This document shows, one piece after another, positions 1 to 6,097 of a stretch of 15,389 nt of DNA. The notes beneath the pieces are model-generated. The model saw only the letters and a program-made list of their open reading frames with translations. It was not told the origin of the DNA and ran no database searches. The position numbers and the translations under genes are program-made. Each line of letters starts with the position of its first letter. Position 1 is the stretch's first letter. Source of the stretch: Verrucomicrobiota bacterium (GTDB lineage: Bacteria; Verrucomicrobiota; Verrucomicrobiia; Chthoniobacterales; Xiphinematobacteraceae); NCBI GenBank assembly GCA_003176035.1, contig PSRL01000042.1:1-15389 (forward strand). The letters are read 5' to 3'.

Positions 1-1
1 C

Positions 2-322
2 CGCGTGGGAGGAAGGTATCGACCCGCCCTGATGAAGTACTTTGTACGATACAACGGGGCGGAAGGAGTGCACGCAGGGGCTCTGCCGGGCTATCCAGCC
101 TCTCATGGTTGCATTCGTCTGCCAATACATAAGGCAGCAGCTGTCTTTAAAACAGTCGGGGTTGGCACTCCGGTAGTGGTTACAGACGGCGTGCGCCGAG
201 GTTTCAAAGGCGGGCAGAGGAAACCTTCCGCCATTGCTCGCGCAAGAACGGCCGCCAAGAGATCTCATTCAATCACGGCTCCCGACGCAACCGCTGGCGG
301 CCCACCTAACCTCCTCAGATAA
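2..322 (+). CDS. L,D-transpeptidase catalytic domain (YkuD/ErfK family), 3' part only
   Basis: The reading frame is open from the left edge to the TAA at 320-322, so the start and N-terminal part lie outside the window. The visible part carries the YkuD signature: a His in VHAGALPGYPAS followed by SHGCIRLP, in which the Cys codon at 110-112 is the expected nucleophile and the next Arg and the two His complete the active site. Enzymes of this family make 3-3 cross-links in peptidoglycan or attach proteins to it, in the periplasm. The catalytic motif is followed by a usual short beta segment (GTPVVVTDG) and then by a basic, low-complexity tail of about 45 residues (repeated K/R, A, S, P) that is not part of the conserved fold. 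The family is clear; the biological role and full length are not visible here. Confidence 0.88.
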   Translation, partial: RVGGRYRPALMKYFVRYNGAEGVHAGALPGYPASHGCIRLPIHKAAAVFKTVGVGTPVVVTDGVRRGFKGGQRKPSAIARARTAAKRSHSITAPDATAGGPPNLLR

Positions 323-372
323 TAGTTGTGCCTCTGATTTCTCCGCTGGTCTGGCTAAAGTAGAGGTGGGGT

Positions 373-390
373 CGCGCTCTGATCAGCGCG
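373..390 (+). terminator. Hairpin after the transpeptidase gene, possible weak terminator
   Basis: CGCGCT at 373-378 and AGCGCG at 385-390 form a perfect 6-bp GC-rich stem with a 6-base loop, about 50 bases after the transpeptidase stop. The nearest T-runs (422-427 and 434-440) are too far away for a textbook intrinsic terminator. The rest of 323-520 holds no gene that can be supported. Confidence 0.25.
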
Positions 391-520
391 AAGCAGACCA
401 AAATTGGCGTCCCTCTCGCACATTTTTTGCAACTTTTTTTCCAGGGAGGGGTTTCATATTTAGAGGTGTTCCGTAATTCTTACGAAACGCCCCTAATCAT
501 TAATCCTAAATCCTACTGTT

Positions 521-1009
521 ATGAAAAAAAACCTTCTCAGCTCCCTCCTTTGTGGAGCGGTCACCCTCCTAGCACCTTGTGCATTTGCACAAGGGTCCAC
601 CCACCACCCCGGCAGTTCCTCCGCAGTCACACCCGCGTGTCCCGCCGGAAAATGTGAAGGCATGTGGTTGCATCATCGCCAGCATGAGTTAGAATTCCTG
701 ACCAAGGCGCTCAATTTGACTCCTACTCAGCAGAGCCAAATCAAAGCTATTCTCGAGCAACGCTACTCTCAGTTGAAGGCACTTCATGAGGATGCTTCGA
801 TGTCTGTCGAAAACCGCAAGGAGAAAGCAAAAATGATCTTTAAAGAGAGTCATGAAAAAATCATGGAGGTATTGACTCCGGATCAGAAAGAAAAGATGCA
901 GCAGATCAGGAAGCAGCATATGGAAAAACAGGAATCAGCTTCAAATTGCTCGGATCCTAATTGTAATAATAGCGTTTGTCCCAGCGCTTCCACGCGATCT
1001 GCTCAATAA
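521..1009 (+). CDS. Secreted Spy/CpxP-like protein with LTxxQ motifs
   Basis: This 162-residue protein begins with a signal peptide: MKKN, a hydrophobic stretch at residues 5-19, then the AFA cleavage motif at 21-23. The mature part is nearly all helical and charged, with two LTPxQ-type repeats, LNLTPTQQSQ near residue 65 and LTPDQKEKMQ near 118, the hallmark of the Spy/CpxP/LTXXQ family of periplasmic chaperones and stress sensors. Both ends are rich in possible metal ligands: H28, H29, C40, C45, H51, H52, H55 at the front and C143, C148, C153 at the tail. This suggests metal sensing or disulfide linkage, but that is inference. No clear Shine-Dalgarno sequence precedes the ATG. It stands alone between non-coding stretches, so it is probably monocistronic. 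The family call rests on the motifs and the size; the exact role is unknown. Confidence 0.75.
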   Translation: MKKNLLSSLLCGAVTLLAPCAFAQGSTHHPGSSSAVTPACPAGKCEGMWLHHRQHELEFLTKALNLTPTQQSQIKAILEQRYSQLKALHEDASMSVENRKEKAKMIFKESHEKIMEVLTPDQKEKMQQIRKQHMEKQESASNCSDPNCNNSVCPSASTRSAQ

Positions 1010-1044
1010 CATAGCGGACATTTCGCATCCCCTAGTTCAGCCGA

Positions 1045-1105
1045 CCCGTTGAACGGAGGAGTGATTCCCTTCAACGGGCGGACTGCCTGATGCGCCAGTT
1101 TTTTT
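1045..1105 (+). terminator. Hairpin with distal T-run after the Spy-like gene
   Basis: CCCGTTGAA at 1045-1053 pairs perfectly with TTCAACGGG at 1070-1078 (9 bp), 36 bases after the stop codon. A run of seven T lies at 1099-1105, preceded by a short ACTG/CAGT pairing. The order of stem, second small stem and T-run fits a transcription terminator, but the distance from the main stem to the T-run is longer than usual. Confidence 0.5.
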
Positions 1106-1144
1106 CACGGCGTTAGCAAATAGAGTAAAGCACCTCTAAAATAG

Positions 1145-1168
1145 TTAGAACTCCTCCCAAAACCCAAA
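1145..1168 (+). repeat. Dispersed 24-base motif, copy 1
   Basis: The core GAACTCCTCCCAAAACC, preceded by TTA and followed by CAAA, matches the copy at 3982-4005 at all but two of 24 positions. It lies 135 bases downstream of the Spy-like gene stop, on the same strand sense as the other copies. Confidence 0.6.
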
Positions 1169-1441
1169 GCATTTATTAACTAACTAGTACATCCTAAAAA
1201 AGGGCTGCAAAGCATCTGGCTGCTGCGTTGCTCAGTCATCGAGTAGCGCAAGGCTACACGTTCTCCTTCGCCTCTTGACGGCGGAGGCTTTTGATCCCCT
1301 TTCCCAAAACTTCCAGCTTTCTCATTCCATACTGAACTTTTCGGTCGAAATTTTACTTTCAAAATACCCGCACATATCTATGTCTACTGGCTCAAATGCC
1401 TTTTCCAGGATCGACTAACTAACTGGTGAGCTAATAAATGC
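1169..1441. repeat. Non-coding segment bounded by 10-bp inverted repeats, possible miniature element
   Basis: The 561-base gap between the Spy-like and GH35-like genes holds no convincing gene. Within it, GCATTTATTA at 1169-1178 is repeated inverted as TAATAAATGC at 1432-1441, and each end also carries a CTAACTA motif (ACTAACTAGTAC at 1179-1190 and CTAACTAACTGG at 1414-1425). A small GTAGC/GCTAC stem with a GCAAG loop sits at 1243-1257 inside a GC-rich block. A 60-codon minus-strand frame at 1180-1362 has no start signal or recognisable fold. No clear target-site duplication flanks the segment. It could be a degenerate miniature mobile element or a multi-copy intergenic repeat; chance cannot be excluded for a 10-bp match in AT-rich DNA. 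Confidence 0.3.
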
Positions 1442-1525
1442 TCTCATAAACACTCCTGGAGTTATATAGCGGAATTCCTATGAAATGATCAAAAATTTGG
1501 ATGGCATTTTTCCTTCGAGCGTGGC

Positions 1526-1566
1526 GCAAAAGCAAGTCCATATCCATGATATGGACTTGCTTTTGC
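1526..1566. promoter_or_regulatory. Near-perfect 41-base palindrome just before the GH35-like gene
   Basis: GCAAAAGCAAGTCCATAT at 1526-1543 is followed after CCATG by its exact reverse complement at 1549-1566. With the C1544-G1548 pair the stem is 19 bp with a 3-base loop. It ends four bases before the ATG at 1571. As RNA it would be a very stable hairpin that could block initiation at that ATG; as DNA it could be an operator. No T-run follows outside the stem, so it is not a standard intrinsic terminator. Confidence 0.8.
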
Positions 1567-1570
1567 AACA

Positions 1571-3973
1571 ATGGCTGAGGGGAAGAGACCCACAAATTTG
1601 CTCTCATTTTATAGGGGTTTCGCTATAGTGCAAAAAAGGTTTTTTTTAAATCGGCTGCCCCTAGAAAAAACAGAAAGTTGGATCATCGGTTTTCTTTTCC
1701 TTTTTCTGGCAATAAAGCCGGACCCCGCTACAGCCCTTTCACCACCTGAGACAGAGCAGCCCCGAGAGATGTATACATTTAAGGCTGCTCATCTCCCGCC
1801 TACAAATCTGTCTTCTTCCCTGAATCTGGGAGCAGCTGCAAATCCCAACGGAGACCGTTTGGGAGCCACAAATTTTTATTTCACCTGGAATAATAAGCCC
1901 TGGCTGCCGTTTGTAGCGGAATTCCAATATGCCCGTACCCCCAGTTACGAATGGGAATTCTCTTTAAAAAAAATTAAAGCTGCTGGTGTAAATGTTGTTT
2001 CCACCTACTGTTCCTGGATTCACCATGAAGAAATTGAGGGAGAGTGGAATTGGAAAGAACGGCGCAACCTTCGGAAATTTATCGAGCTTTGTGGAGAAAA
2101 TAATCTTTTTGTTTATTTACGGATCGGACCTTCTTCACATCAGGAAGGTCGCAATGGCGGTTTGCCTAATTGGGTTTTGAGAAAATTCCATCCTCAAATG
2201 CCCAATCCTGCCTTCCTCGAATTGGTGCGTCAGTGGTACGCTCAAATCTCTCTTCAGGCTCATGGTCTTCTTTTTTCACAAGGCGGACCCATCATAGGGA
2301 TTGAGGTGGATAATAAATTTTTTAATAATAGTAAGGATTTTTCCAAGCTAAAACAGTTGGCAATCCAAGAGGGGTTGGATGTGCCTTATTACTCAGTTGT
2401 GGCGCGGAACCGCACCCAAACTCCACAAGGTTTATTGCCATTATGGCGATTTCATCTGAGTCCATCACAGGATGCCTATGAGGCTGAATCCCCCGTTTCT
2501 TCAGACCGAGCTGTAATTTACCCGCTGGCACTCAATTTAATGGATGCTAAGAGGCCAGGTCCACCGTTCCTTCGCGGCCTCCCCTTGGCGGCCATGGGCA
2601 CCGGAAATGCCGGACAGACGACTTATAAAAAACGGCTCGCAATTGAAAAGGCCGAAATCGACGCGTTGGCGGTCACACTATTGGGACGAGGCGCCAATAT
2701 GCTTGGCAGCTCTCCCTTTCATGGGGGATCTCACCCGCCAGGTCGTACTTCTCCGATGCATGAGGCGGGATACCCAAAAATCTCATACGACTCTCAGGCC
2801 CCCTTAAGCGAATTCGGACAGCCCCGCCCCTGGTATCACTCTCTGCGAAATTTTGCCGCTTTCTCAACTAATTTCGGATCTTATTTAGCTCCCGCCTTTC
2901 CCTTTCCAGTGGCAGACCGAGCGATTCAGGATGCAGCTCATTTGCAATGCGCGGTGCGAGCTTCTTCGCAAGGAGCGTTTCTTTTCTTTCATCGTCACCT
3001 CCCCTCGGGAGTTGAAACTGCACCAGAAAATAGCCGGATACAGTTCGATATTGCTTTTCCAACCCGCAGAGTTCAATTTAGCACTCCTCAAATCGGAAAC
3101 GGTGCCGCCGGAATTTGGCCGTTAAATTTAGACTTGCAAGGCATTCTCCTGGCATGGGCGACTGTTCAACCCCTTTATCTCATAGAAAATGGGGACTCAC
3201 TTTATTGCTTTTTAAAAGAAATTCCAGGGATCGCGCCAGCAATCGCCTTATTTGCCCAGACGGTTGCCTGGGCAAACAGTCCCTCAGGAATCAGCATTCA
3301 TAAGATCAAAAATTCCCGATTTCTCCTCACCCATCCCCAGCCGGGGATGGACGTTGCTTTAACTGCAATCAATAAAAGCGGACGTCAGGTCCGCTTTGTG
3401 GTGTTAAGCACCGCGCAAGCTGAGCAATCCTGGCAAGCCCAGGTTTGGGATCGCGAACGAATTTTGATTTCAAATGCTGATTTTCTCACCTGGTCGAAAA
3501 CGGAAGTCCGTGCGTTCCGAGCTGGAGCCCCCCGCGTCACCCTCTCCGTTTTCCCTTCGGAAGGAATAAATCTGCCCTATGAAAAGCGGCCGGAAGGTAT
3601 TTTCCGGAATTGTTCGTTACAGCGCCCGCCGCTCCCTGTCTCTCATTCGATTCTCACGTTGACGCCAAACAGGTGGAGTGTGCACGCTCAAATTCCGGAT
3701 AAGTGCGCCGATATTTTGCTTCGCATTGCTTATGTTGGAAATGCAGCCAGTTTATCCATACGGGGAAATACCGTCGCCGACAATTTTTACAATGGCAAGG
3801 TGTGGGAGGTCTCTCTGCGACGGTTCCTATCCGAGCCTCTGGAATTGCATATTGCGCCCCTAAAGCATGGCGCTTCAATTCAGTTTTCCCAAAGGCCACA
3901 GATTGCCGGTCCCGAAAAGCAAATTTTGAAATACGTCGAGGCACTTCCCGTCTATGAATTTTGTTTTCGCTAG
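1571..3973 (+). CDS. Glycoside hydrolase family 35-like protein (beta-galactosidase fold), apparently lacking both catalytic Glu
   Basis: This is an 800-residue, probably exported protein: a hydrophobic segment at residues 37-48 followed by ALS resembles a signal peptide. From about residue 100 it follows the GH35 barrel: PFVAEFQYARTPSYEW, a GVNVVSTYCSWIHHEE strand, RIGPSSHQEGRNGGLP (E192 aligns with a conserved substrate-site Glu), GGPIIGIEVDNKF, LLGRGANMLGSSPFHGGSHP and SYDSQAPLSEFGQP. The remaining 350 residues look like beta-sandwich domains. In active GH35 enzymes the acid/base is the last Glu of an NE motif; here the pair reads N248-K249. The nucleophile region, normally containing a Glu, reads LPLAAMGTGN with Ala where Glu is expected (about A341). 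So the fold is recognisable but activity is doubtful. The ATG at 1571 has no Shine-Dalgarno and abuts a strong hairpin; the GTG at 1628, with AGGGG ten bases upstream, gives a shorter and more normal signal peptide. The frame is intact throughout. Confidence 0.78.
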   Translation: MAEGKRPTNLLSFYRGFAIVQKRFFLNRLPLEKTESWIIGFLFLFLAIKPDPATALSPPETEQPREMYTFKAAHLPPTNLSSSLNLGAAANPNGDRLGATNFYFTWNNKPWLPFVAEFQYARTPSYEWEFSLKKIKAAGVNVVSTYCSWIHHEEIEGEWNWKERRNLRKFIELCGENNLFVYLRIGPSSHQEGRNGGLPNWVLRKFHPQMPNPAFLELVRQWYAQISLQAHGLLFSQGGPIIGIEVDNKFFNNSKDFSKLKQLAIQEGLDVPYYSVVARNRTQTPQGLLPLWRFHLSPSQDAYEAESPVSSDRAVIYPLALNLMDAKRPGPPFLRGLPLAAMGTGNAGQTTYKKRLAIEKAEIDALAVTLLGRGANMLGSSPFHGGSHPPGRTSPMHEAGYPKISYDSQAPLSEFGQPRPWYHSLRNFAAFSTNFGSYLAPAFPFPVADRAIQDAAHLQCAVRASSQGAFLFFHRHLPSGVETAPENSRIQFDIAFPTRRVQFSTPQIGNGAAGIWPLNLDLQGILLAWATVQPLYLIENGDSLYCFLKEIPGIAPAIALFAQTVAWANSPSGISIHKIKNSRFLLTHPQPGMDVALTAINKSGRQVRFVVLSTAQAEQSWQAQVWDRERILISNADFLTWSKTEVRAFRAGAPRVTLSVFPSEGINLPYEKRPEGIFRNCSLQRPPLPVSHSILTLTPNRWSVHAQIPDKCADILLRIAYVGNAASLSIRGNTVADNFYNGKVWEVSLRRFLSEPLELHIAPLKHGASIQFSQRPQIAGPEKQILKYVEALPVYEFCFR

Positions 3974-3981
3974 GGTATTTA

Positions 3982-4005
3982 TTAGAACTTCTCCCAAAAC
4001 CTAAA
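3982..4005 (+). repeat. Dispersed 24-base motif, copy 2
   Basis: The core is GAACTTCTCCCAAAACC, preceded by TTA and followed by TAAA. It begins eight bases after the GH35-like stop codon and matches copy 1 at 22 of 24 positions. It has no internal dyad, so it is unlikely to be a terminator stem by itself. Confidence 0.65.
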
Positions 4006-4056
4006 ATACTCGAAATTACACGCCGATTTGTGTATATTACTATAAAGTAGCAAGCT

Positions 4057-4680
4057 ATGCGCATCGCCATTGTGCTATTTGAAGGAGTTGAAGAATTAGA
4101 CGCCGTAGGCCCTTACGAAGTTTTGCGTTCAGCTGAACAGCTTGGAGGGAACTTCAGCACTACTTTAGTAAGTGCGGGAGGAGAACATTGCATTCGAACT
4201 TTTTATGGCATGGAAATTTGCAATTTGCCCCCCTTGTCGATGGAACTACAGTGGGACGTTTTTATTGTCCCCGGCGGTGGTTGGCTCTCCGGTCAACAAA
4301 CAGGAATCCGTCGAATGATTCGAGAAGAAGTTTGGCAGGAGCGTCTCCGTCAGCTGCATGCAAAAGGCACCGTTATAGTCGGCATTTGTTCCGGAGTATT
4401 CCTTCTAGGTGCGGCCGGATTACTCCACGATCGTGCCGCCACCACCCATCATGCAGCCTGGACCACACTCAATAATTATGGAGCAAAACCTCTCCGCAAG
4501 CGCGTGGTGGACACGGGCTCCATTATCACTGCCGGTGGAATAGCATCTGGAATCGATGTTGCTTTTTGGTTGATTGAACGCTTCTTAGGAAGCCGCCTGG
4601 CCAAGCAAACAGAGGAACATTTGGAATATCGACGGCAAGGCCATGTGGTAAAAATTCCCTGCCCTTCGGTTCATGCTTAA
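4057..4680 (+). CDS. DJ-1/PfpI family protein (isonitrile hydratase-like subgroup)
   Basis: This 207-residue protein spans the whole DJ-1/PfpI (class I glutamine amidotransferase-like) fold. The N-terminal strand MRIAIVLFEGVEELDAVGPYEVL contains an acidic residue (D15) where related isonitrile hydratases use Asp. DVFIVPGGG at about 67-75 is the second hallmark. The nucleophile elbow is GICSGVFLLGAAGLL with C111, followed by RAATTHHAAW (H131). The C-terminal GGIASGIDVAFWLIER helix is typical of this subgroup and of the N-terminal domains of some AraC regulators, but no DNA-binding domain follows here. The reaction is not determined by the sequence; hydratase, protease-like or sensory roles are all known in the family. 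It starts 83 bases after the GH35-like gene in the same direction and could be cotranscribed. Its stop codon lies inside repeat copy 3. Confidence 0.85.
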   Translation: MRIAIVLFEGVEELDAVGPYEVLRSAEQLGGNFSTTLVSAGGEHCIRTFYGMEICNLPPLSMELQWDVFIVPGGGWLSGQQTGIRRMIREEVWQERLRQLHAKGTVIVGICSGVFLLGAAGLLHDRAATTHHAAWTTLNNYGAKPLRKRVVDTGSIITAGGIASGIDVAFWLIERFLGSRLAKQTEEHLEYRRQGHVVKIPCPSVHA

Positions 4681-4700
4681 AACCTCTCCCGAAACCTAGG
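4677..4700 (+). repeat. Dispersed 24-base motif, copy 3, overlapping a stop codon
   Basis: AACCTCTCCCGAAACCTAGG at 4681-4700 with the preceding TTAA aligns with copy 2 at 19 of 24 positions. It includes the TAA of the DJ-1/PfpI gene and fills part of the 62-base gap between two convergent genes. Confidence 0.55.
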
Positions 4701-4742
4701 AAGGCCGGCATAGTTCTTTCGCGATCAAGTCAATGGAATGCT

Positions 4743-5870
4743 CTAAAACTGATGCGCAGCATCCCACTGCCGTAAAGCCACACGGAGACGAGCTGTCGCT
4801 TTATTTAACTGACGTCGCAGTTCTCTCAACTGAGGCGCGGAGATTTCATGACGGCGCTCCTCAGCGGAACGCCACGCATTGAGCCTTTCCTCCCAGTGAG
4901 CCACCGCCTCATGTAAAGTCTCTTGCATTGCTTGAACAACGCTCTGCCTCACAGCACAAAGTTCCGTTCCTTGCGCTGCAATGCGTTGAGCATGCTGACG
5001 TTGTTGTTCCAAAATTTGGGCTTTGAGAATTTTGTCCTCAGCGACAGTTCGGAGATTCCGGACGAGGCCAATTTTGCTCAATGTCCAAATGACCCATTTG
5101 GTCGGATCATACTGCCAACGCTTCACTCCATTCCGATAGTCATGTTGAAATTCATGGTGGAAGTTGTGATAGCCCTCTCCAAAGGTGAAAAAAGCCATCA
5201 AAAGGCTGTCTCGTGCGGTACACTTGCTCGAATAGGGTCGATTGCCTATCCAGTGGCACAGGGAGTTAATACAAAAAGTCATGTGGTGCACGAATACAAT
5301 TCGTGCGACGCCTGCCAATAGGAATGCCCCTAAAGCGGCCTGCCCCCCGCCATAACAGTATCCAATCAGCGTCGGCACACCAAACCCCATCAAGAAAGCC
5401 AACGGCACGTAAAAACGGTGTTGCCAGACTAGCAGGCGGTCTTTCTGCAAATCTCGCACCCAGGTCAGCGGAGTGTCAGGGCTAGTGCGAAAGAGAAGCC
5501 AGCCAATGTGAGCGTGAAAAAATCCTTTGGTGATGTCGTACGGATCATCCTCGTGATCGACAAATTTATGATGCCTGCGGTGATCAGCGCACCATACCAG
5601 TGCGGTTCCTTCAAAAGCCGCTGATCCAAAAAGCAATACCAAGATTTTTATTATTGGGCTCGCCTGAAAAGTGAGATGAGAAAAAAGCCGGTGATATCCA
5701 AGCGTAATACTTAAGCCAGTTGCCATTAAGAAAAAGAAGAATAGTGCAACTTGGAAGAGGTCTACTCCATAGTGCCACAGATAAAGAGGCGCCCCAATGA
5801 CGGTAGTTAAGAAAGTGCTAAAAAGAAAAACCGTATTCTGCCAACGAACGTTTCGAAAAAAAGTACGCAC
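4743..5870 (-). CDS. Membrane fatty acid desaturase, delta-9 (SCD/OLE1-like) type, with C-terminal helical extension
   Basis: This 375-residue membrane enzyme introduces a double bond into acyl chains using a di-iron centre, at the cytoplasmic membrane face. All the histidine boxes are present: H60RLFSH65 (HxxxxH), H97RRHH101 (HxxHH) followed by DHEDDPY, the CHW motif (H206), and GEGYHNFHH at 232-240 (HxxHH). Hydrophobic spans lie near residues 13-33, 36-58, 74-90, 153-172 and 178-197. The order and spacing match the acyl-CoA/acyl-lipid delta-9 family. Residues 275-370 form a Q/E/R/A-rich helical extension, probably a coiled coil, not part of the catalytic core. The start is a GTG with no visible Shine-Dalgarno. 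The gene is transcribed away from the aldolase gene, and a good promoter lies at 5931-5958. Substrate form (CoA, ACP or lipid) and electron donor cannot be told. Confidence 0.92.
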   Translation of the reverse strand: MRTFFRNVRWQNTVFLFSTFLTTVIGAPLYLWHYGVDLFQVALFFFFLMATGLSITLGYHRLFSHLTFQASPIIKILVLLFGSAAFEGTALVWCADHRRHHKFVDHEDDPYDITKGFFHAHIGWLLFRTSPDTPLTWVRDLQKDRLLVWQHRFYVPLAFLMGFGVPTLIGYCYGGGQAALGAFLLAGVARIVFVHHMTFCINSLCHWIGNRPYSSKCTARDSLLMAFFTFGEGYHNFHHEFQHDYRNGVKRWQYDPTKWVIWTLSKIGLVRNLRTVAEDKILKAQILEQQRQHAQRIAAQGTELCAVRQSVVQAMQETLHEAVAHWEERLNAWRSAEERRHEISAPQLRELRRQLNKATARLRVALRQWDAAHQF

Positions 5871-5930
5871 AAAGCTAATATGAATAATGTTATAAAGTTA
5901 AAACTGCGGACTAAACCCGCTAAGCTAATG

Positions 5931-5958
5931 ATGATAAATCAAACCTCGAACATGTCAA
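5931..5958 (-). promoter_or_regulatory. Sigma-70-like promoter for the desaturase gene
   Basis: Reading the minus strand, a consensus -35 TTGACA (5958-5953) is followed after 16 bases by TATCAT (5936-5931), one mismatch from the -10 consensus. This predicts a start near 5924 and a leader of about 54 bases before the GTG at 5870. The plus-strand side of the same gap shows no equally good promoter for the aldolase gene. Confidence 0.5.
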
Positions 5959-6097
5959 TCTCCCCTTTTACTCTCCTCTGCTTTTTCTTGTGTTCAATTT
6001 ACCTTTGACTTTTCCCTTTTTCGTGCAAAGTAGTGCGGTCATATAAAAATTATCCGGATGCAACCGGGAACGGAGATGAAATTCAGGTTTCCTTATA

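Noticed and set aside
443..462. GGGAGGGGTTTC as an inverted copy of the 24-base motif
   Set aside because: Only the G-rich core resembles the reverse complement; the flanks do not match.
1180..1362. 60-codon minus-strand open frame in the intergenic stretch
   Set aside because: No ribosome-binding sequence, no recognisable domain, biased composition, and it lies within the segment bounded by inverted repeats; more likely non-coding repeat DNA.
3654..4070. 138-codon minus-strand frame across the end of the GH35-like gene and the start of the DJ-1/PfpI gene
   Set aside because: Antisense to two better-supported genes, Arg/Cys-rich translation typical of shadow frames, no family motif.
4923..5321. 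132-codon plus-strand frame antisense to the desaturase
   Set aside because: The opposite strand has every histidine box of a desaturase; this frame has no motif.
6005..6047. TTGACT and TATAAA as a promoter for the aldolase gene
   Set aside because: The two boxes are 31 bases apart, too far for a sigma-70 promoter, and no better pairing was found.
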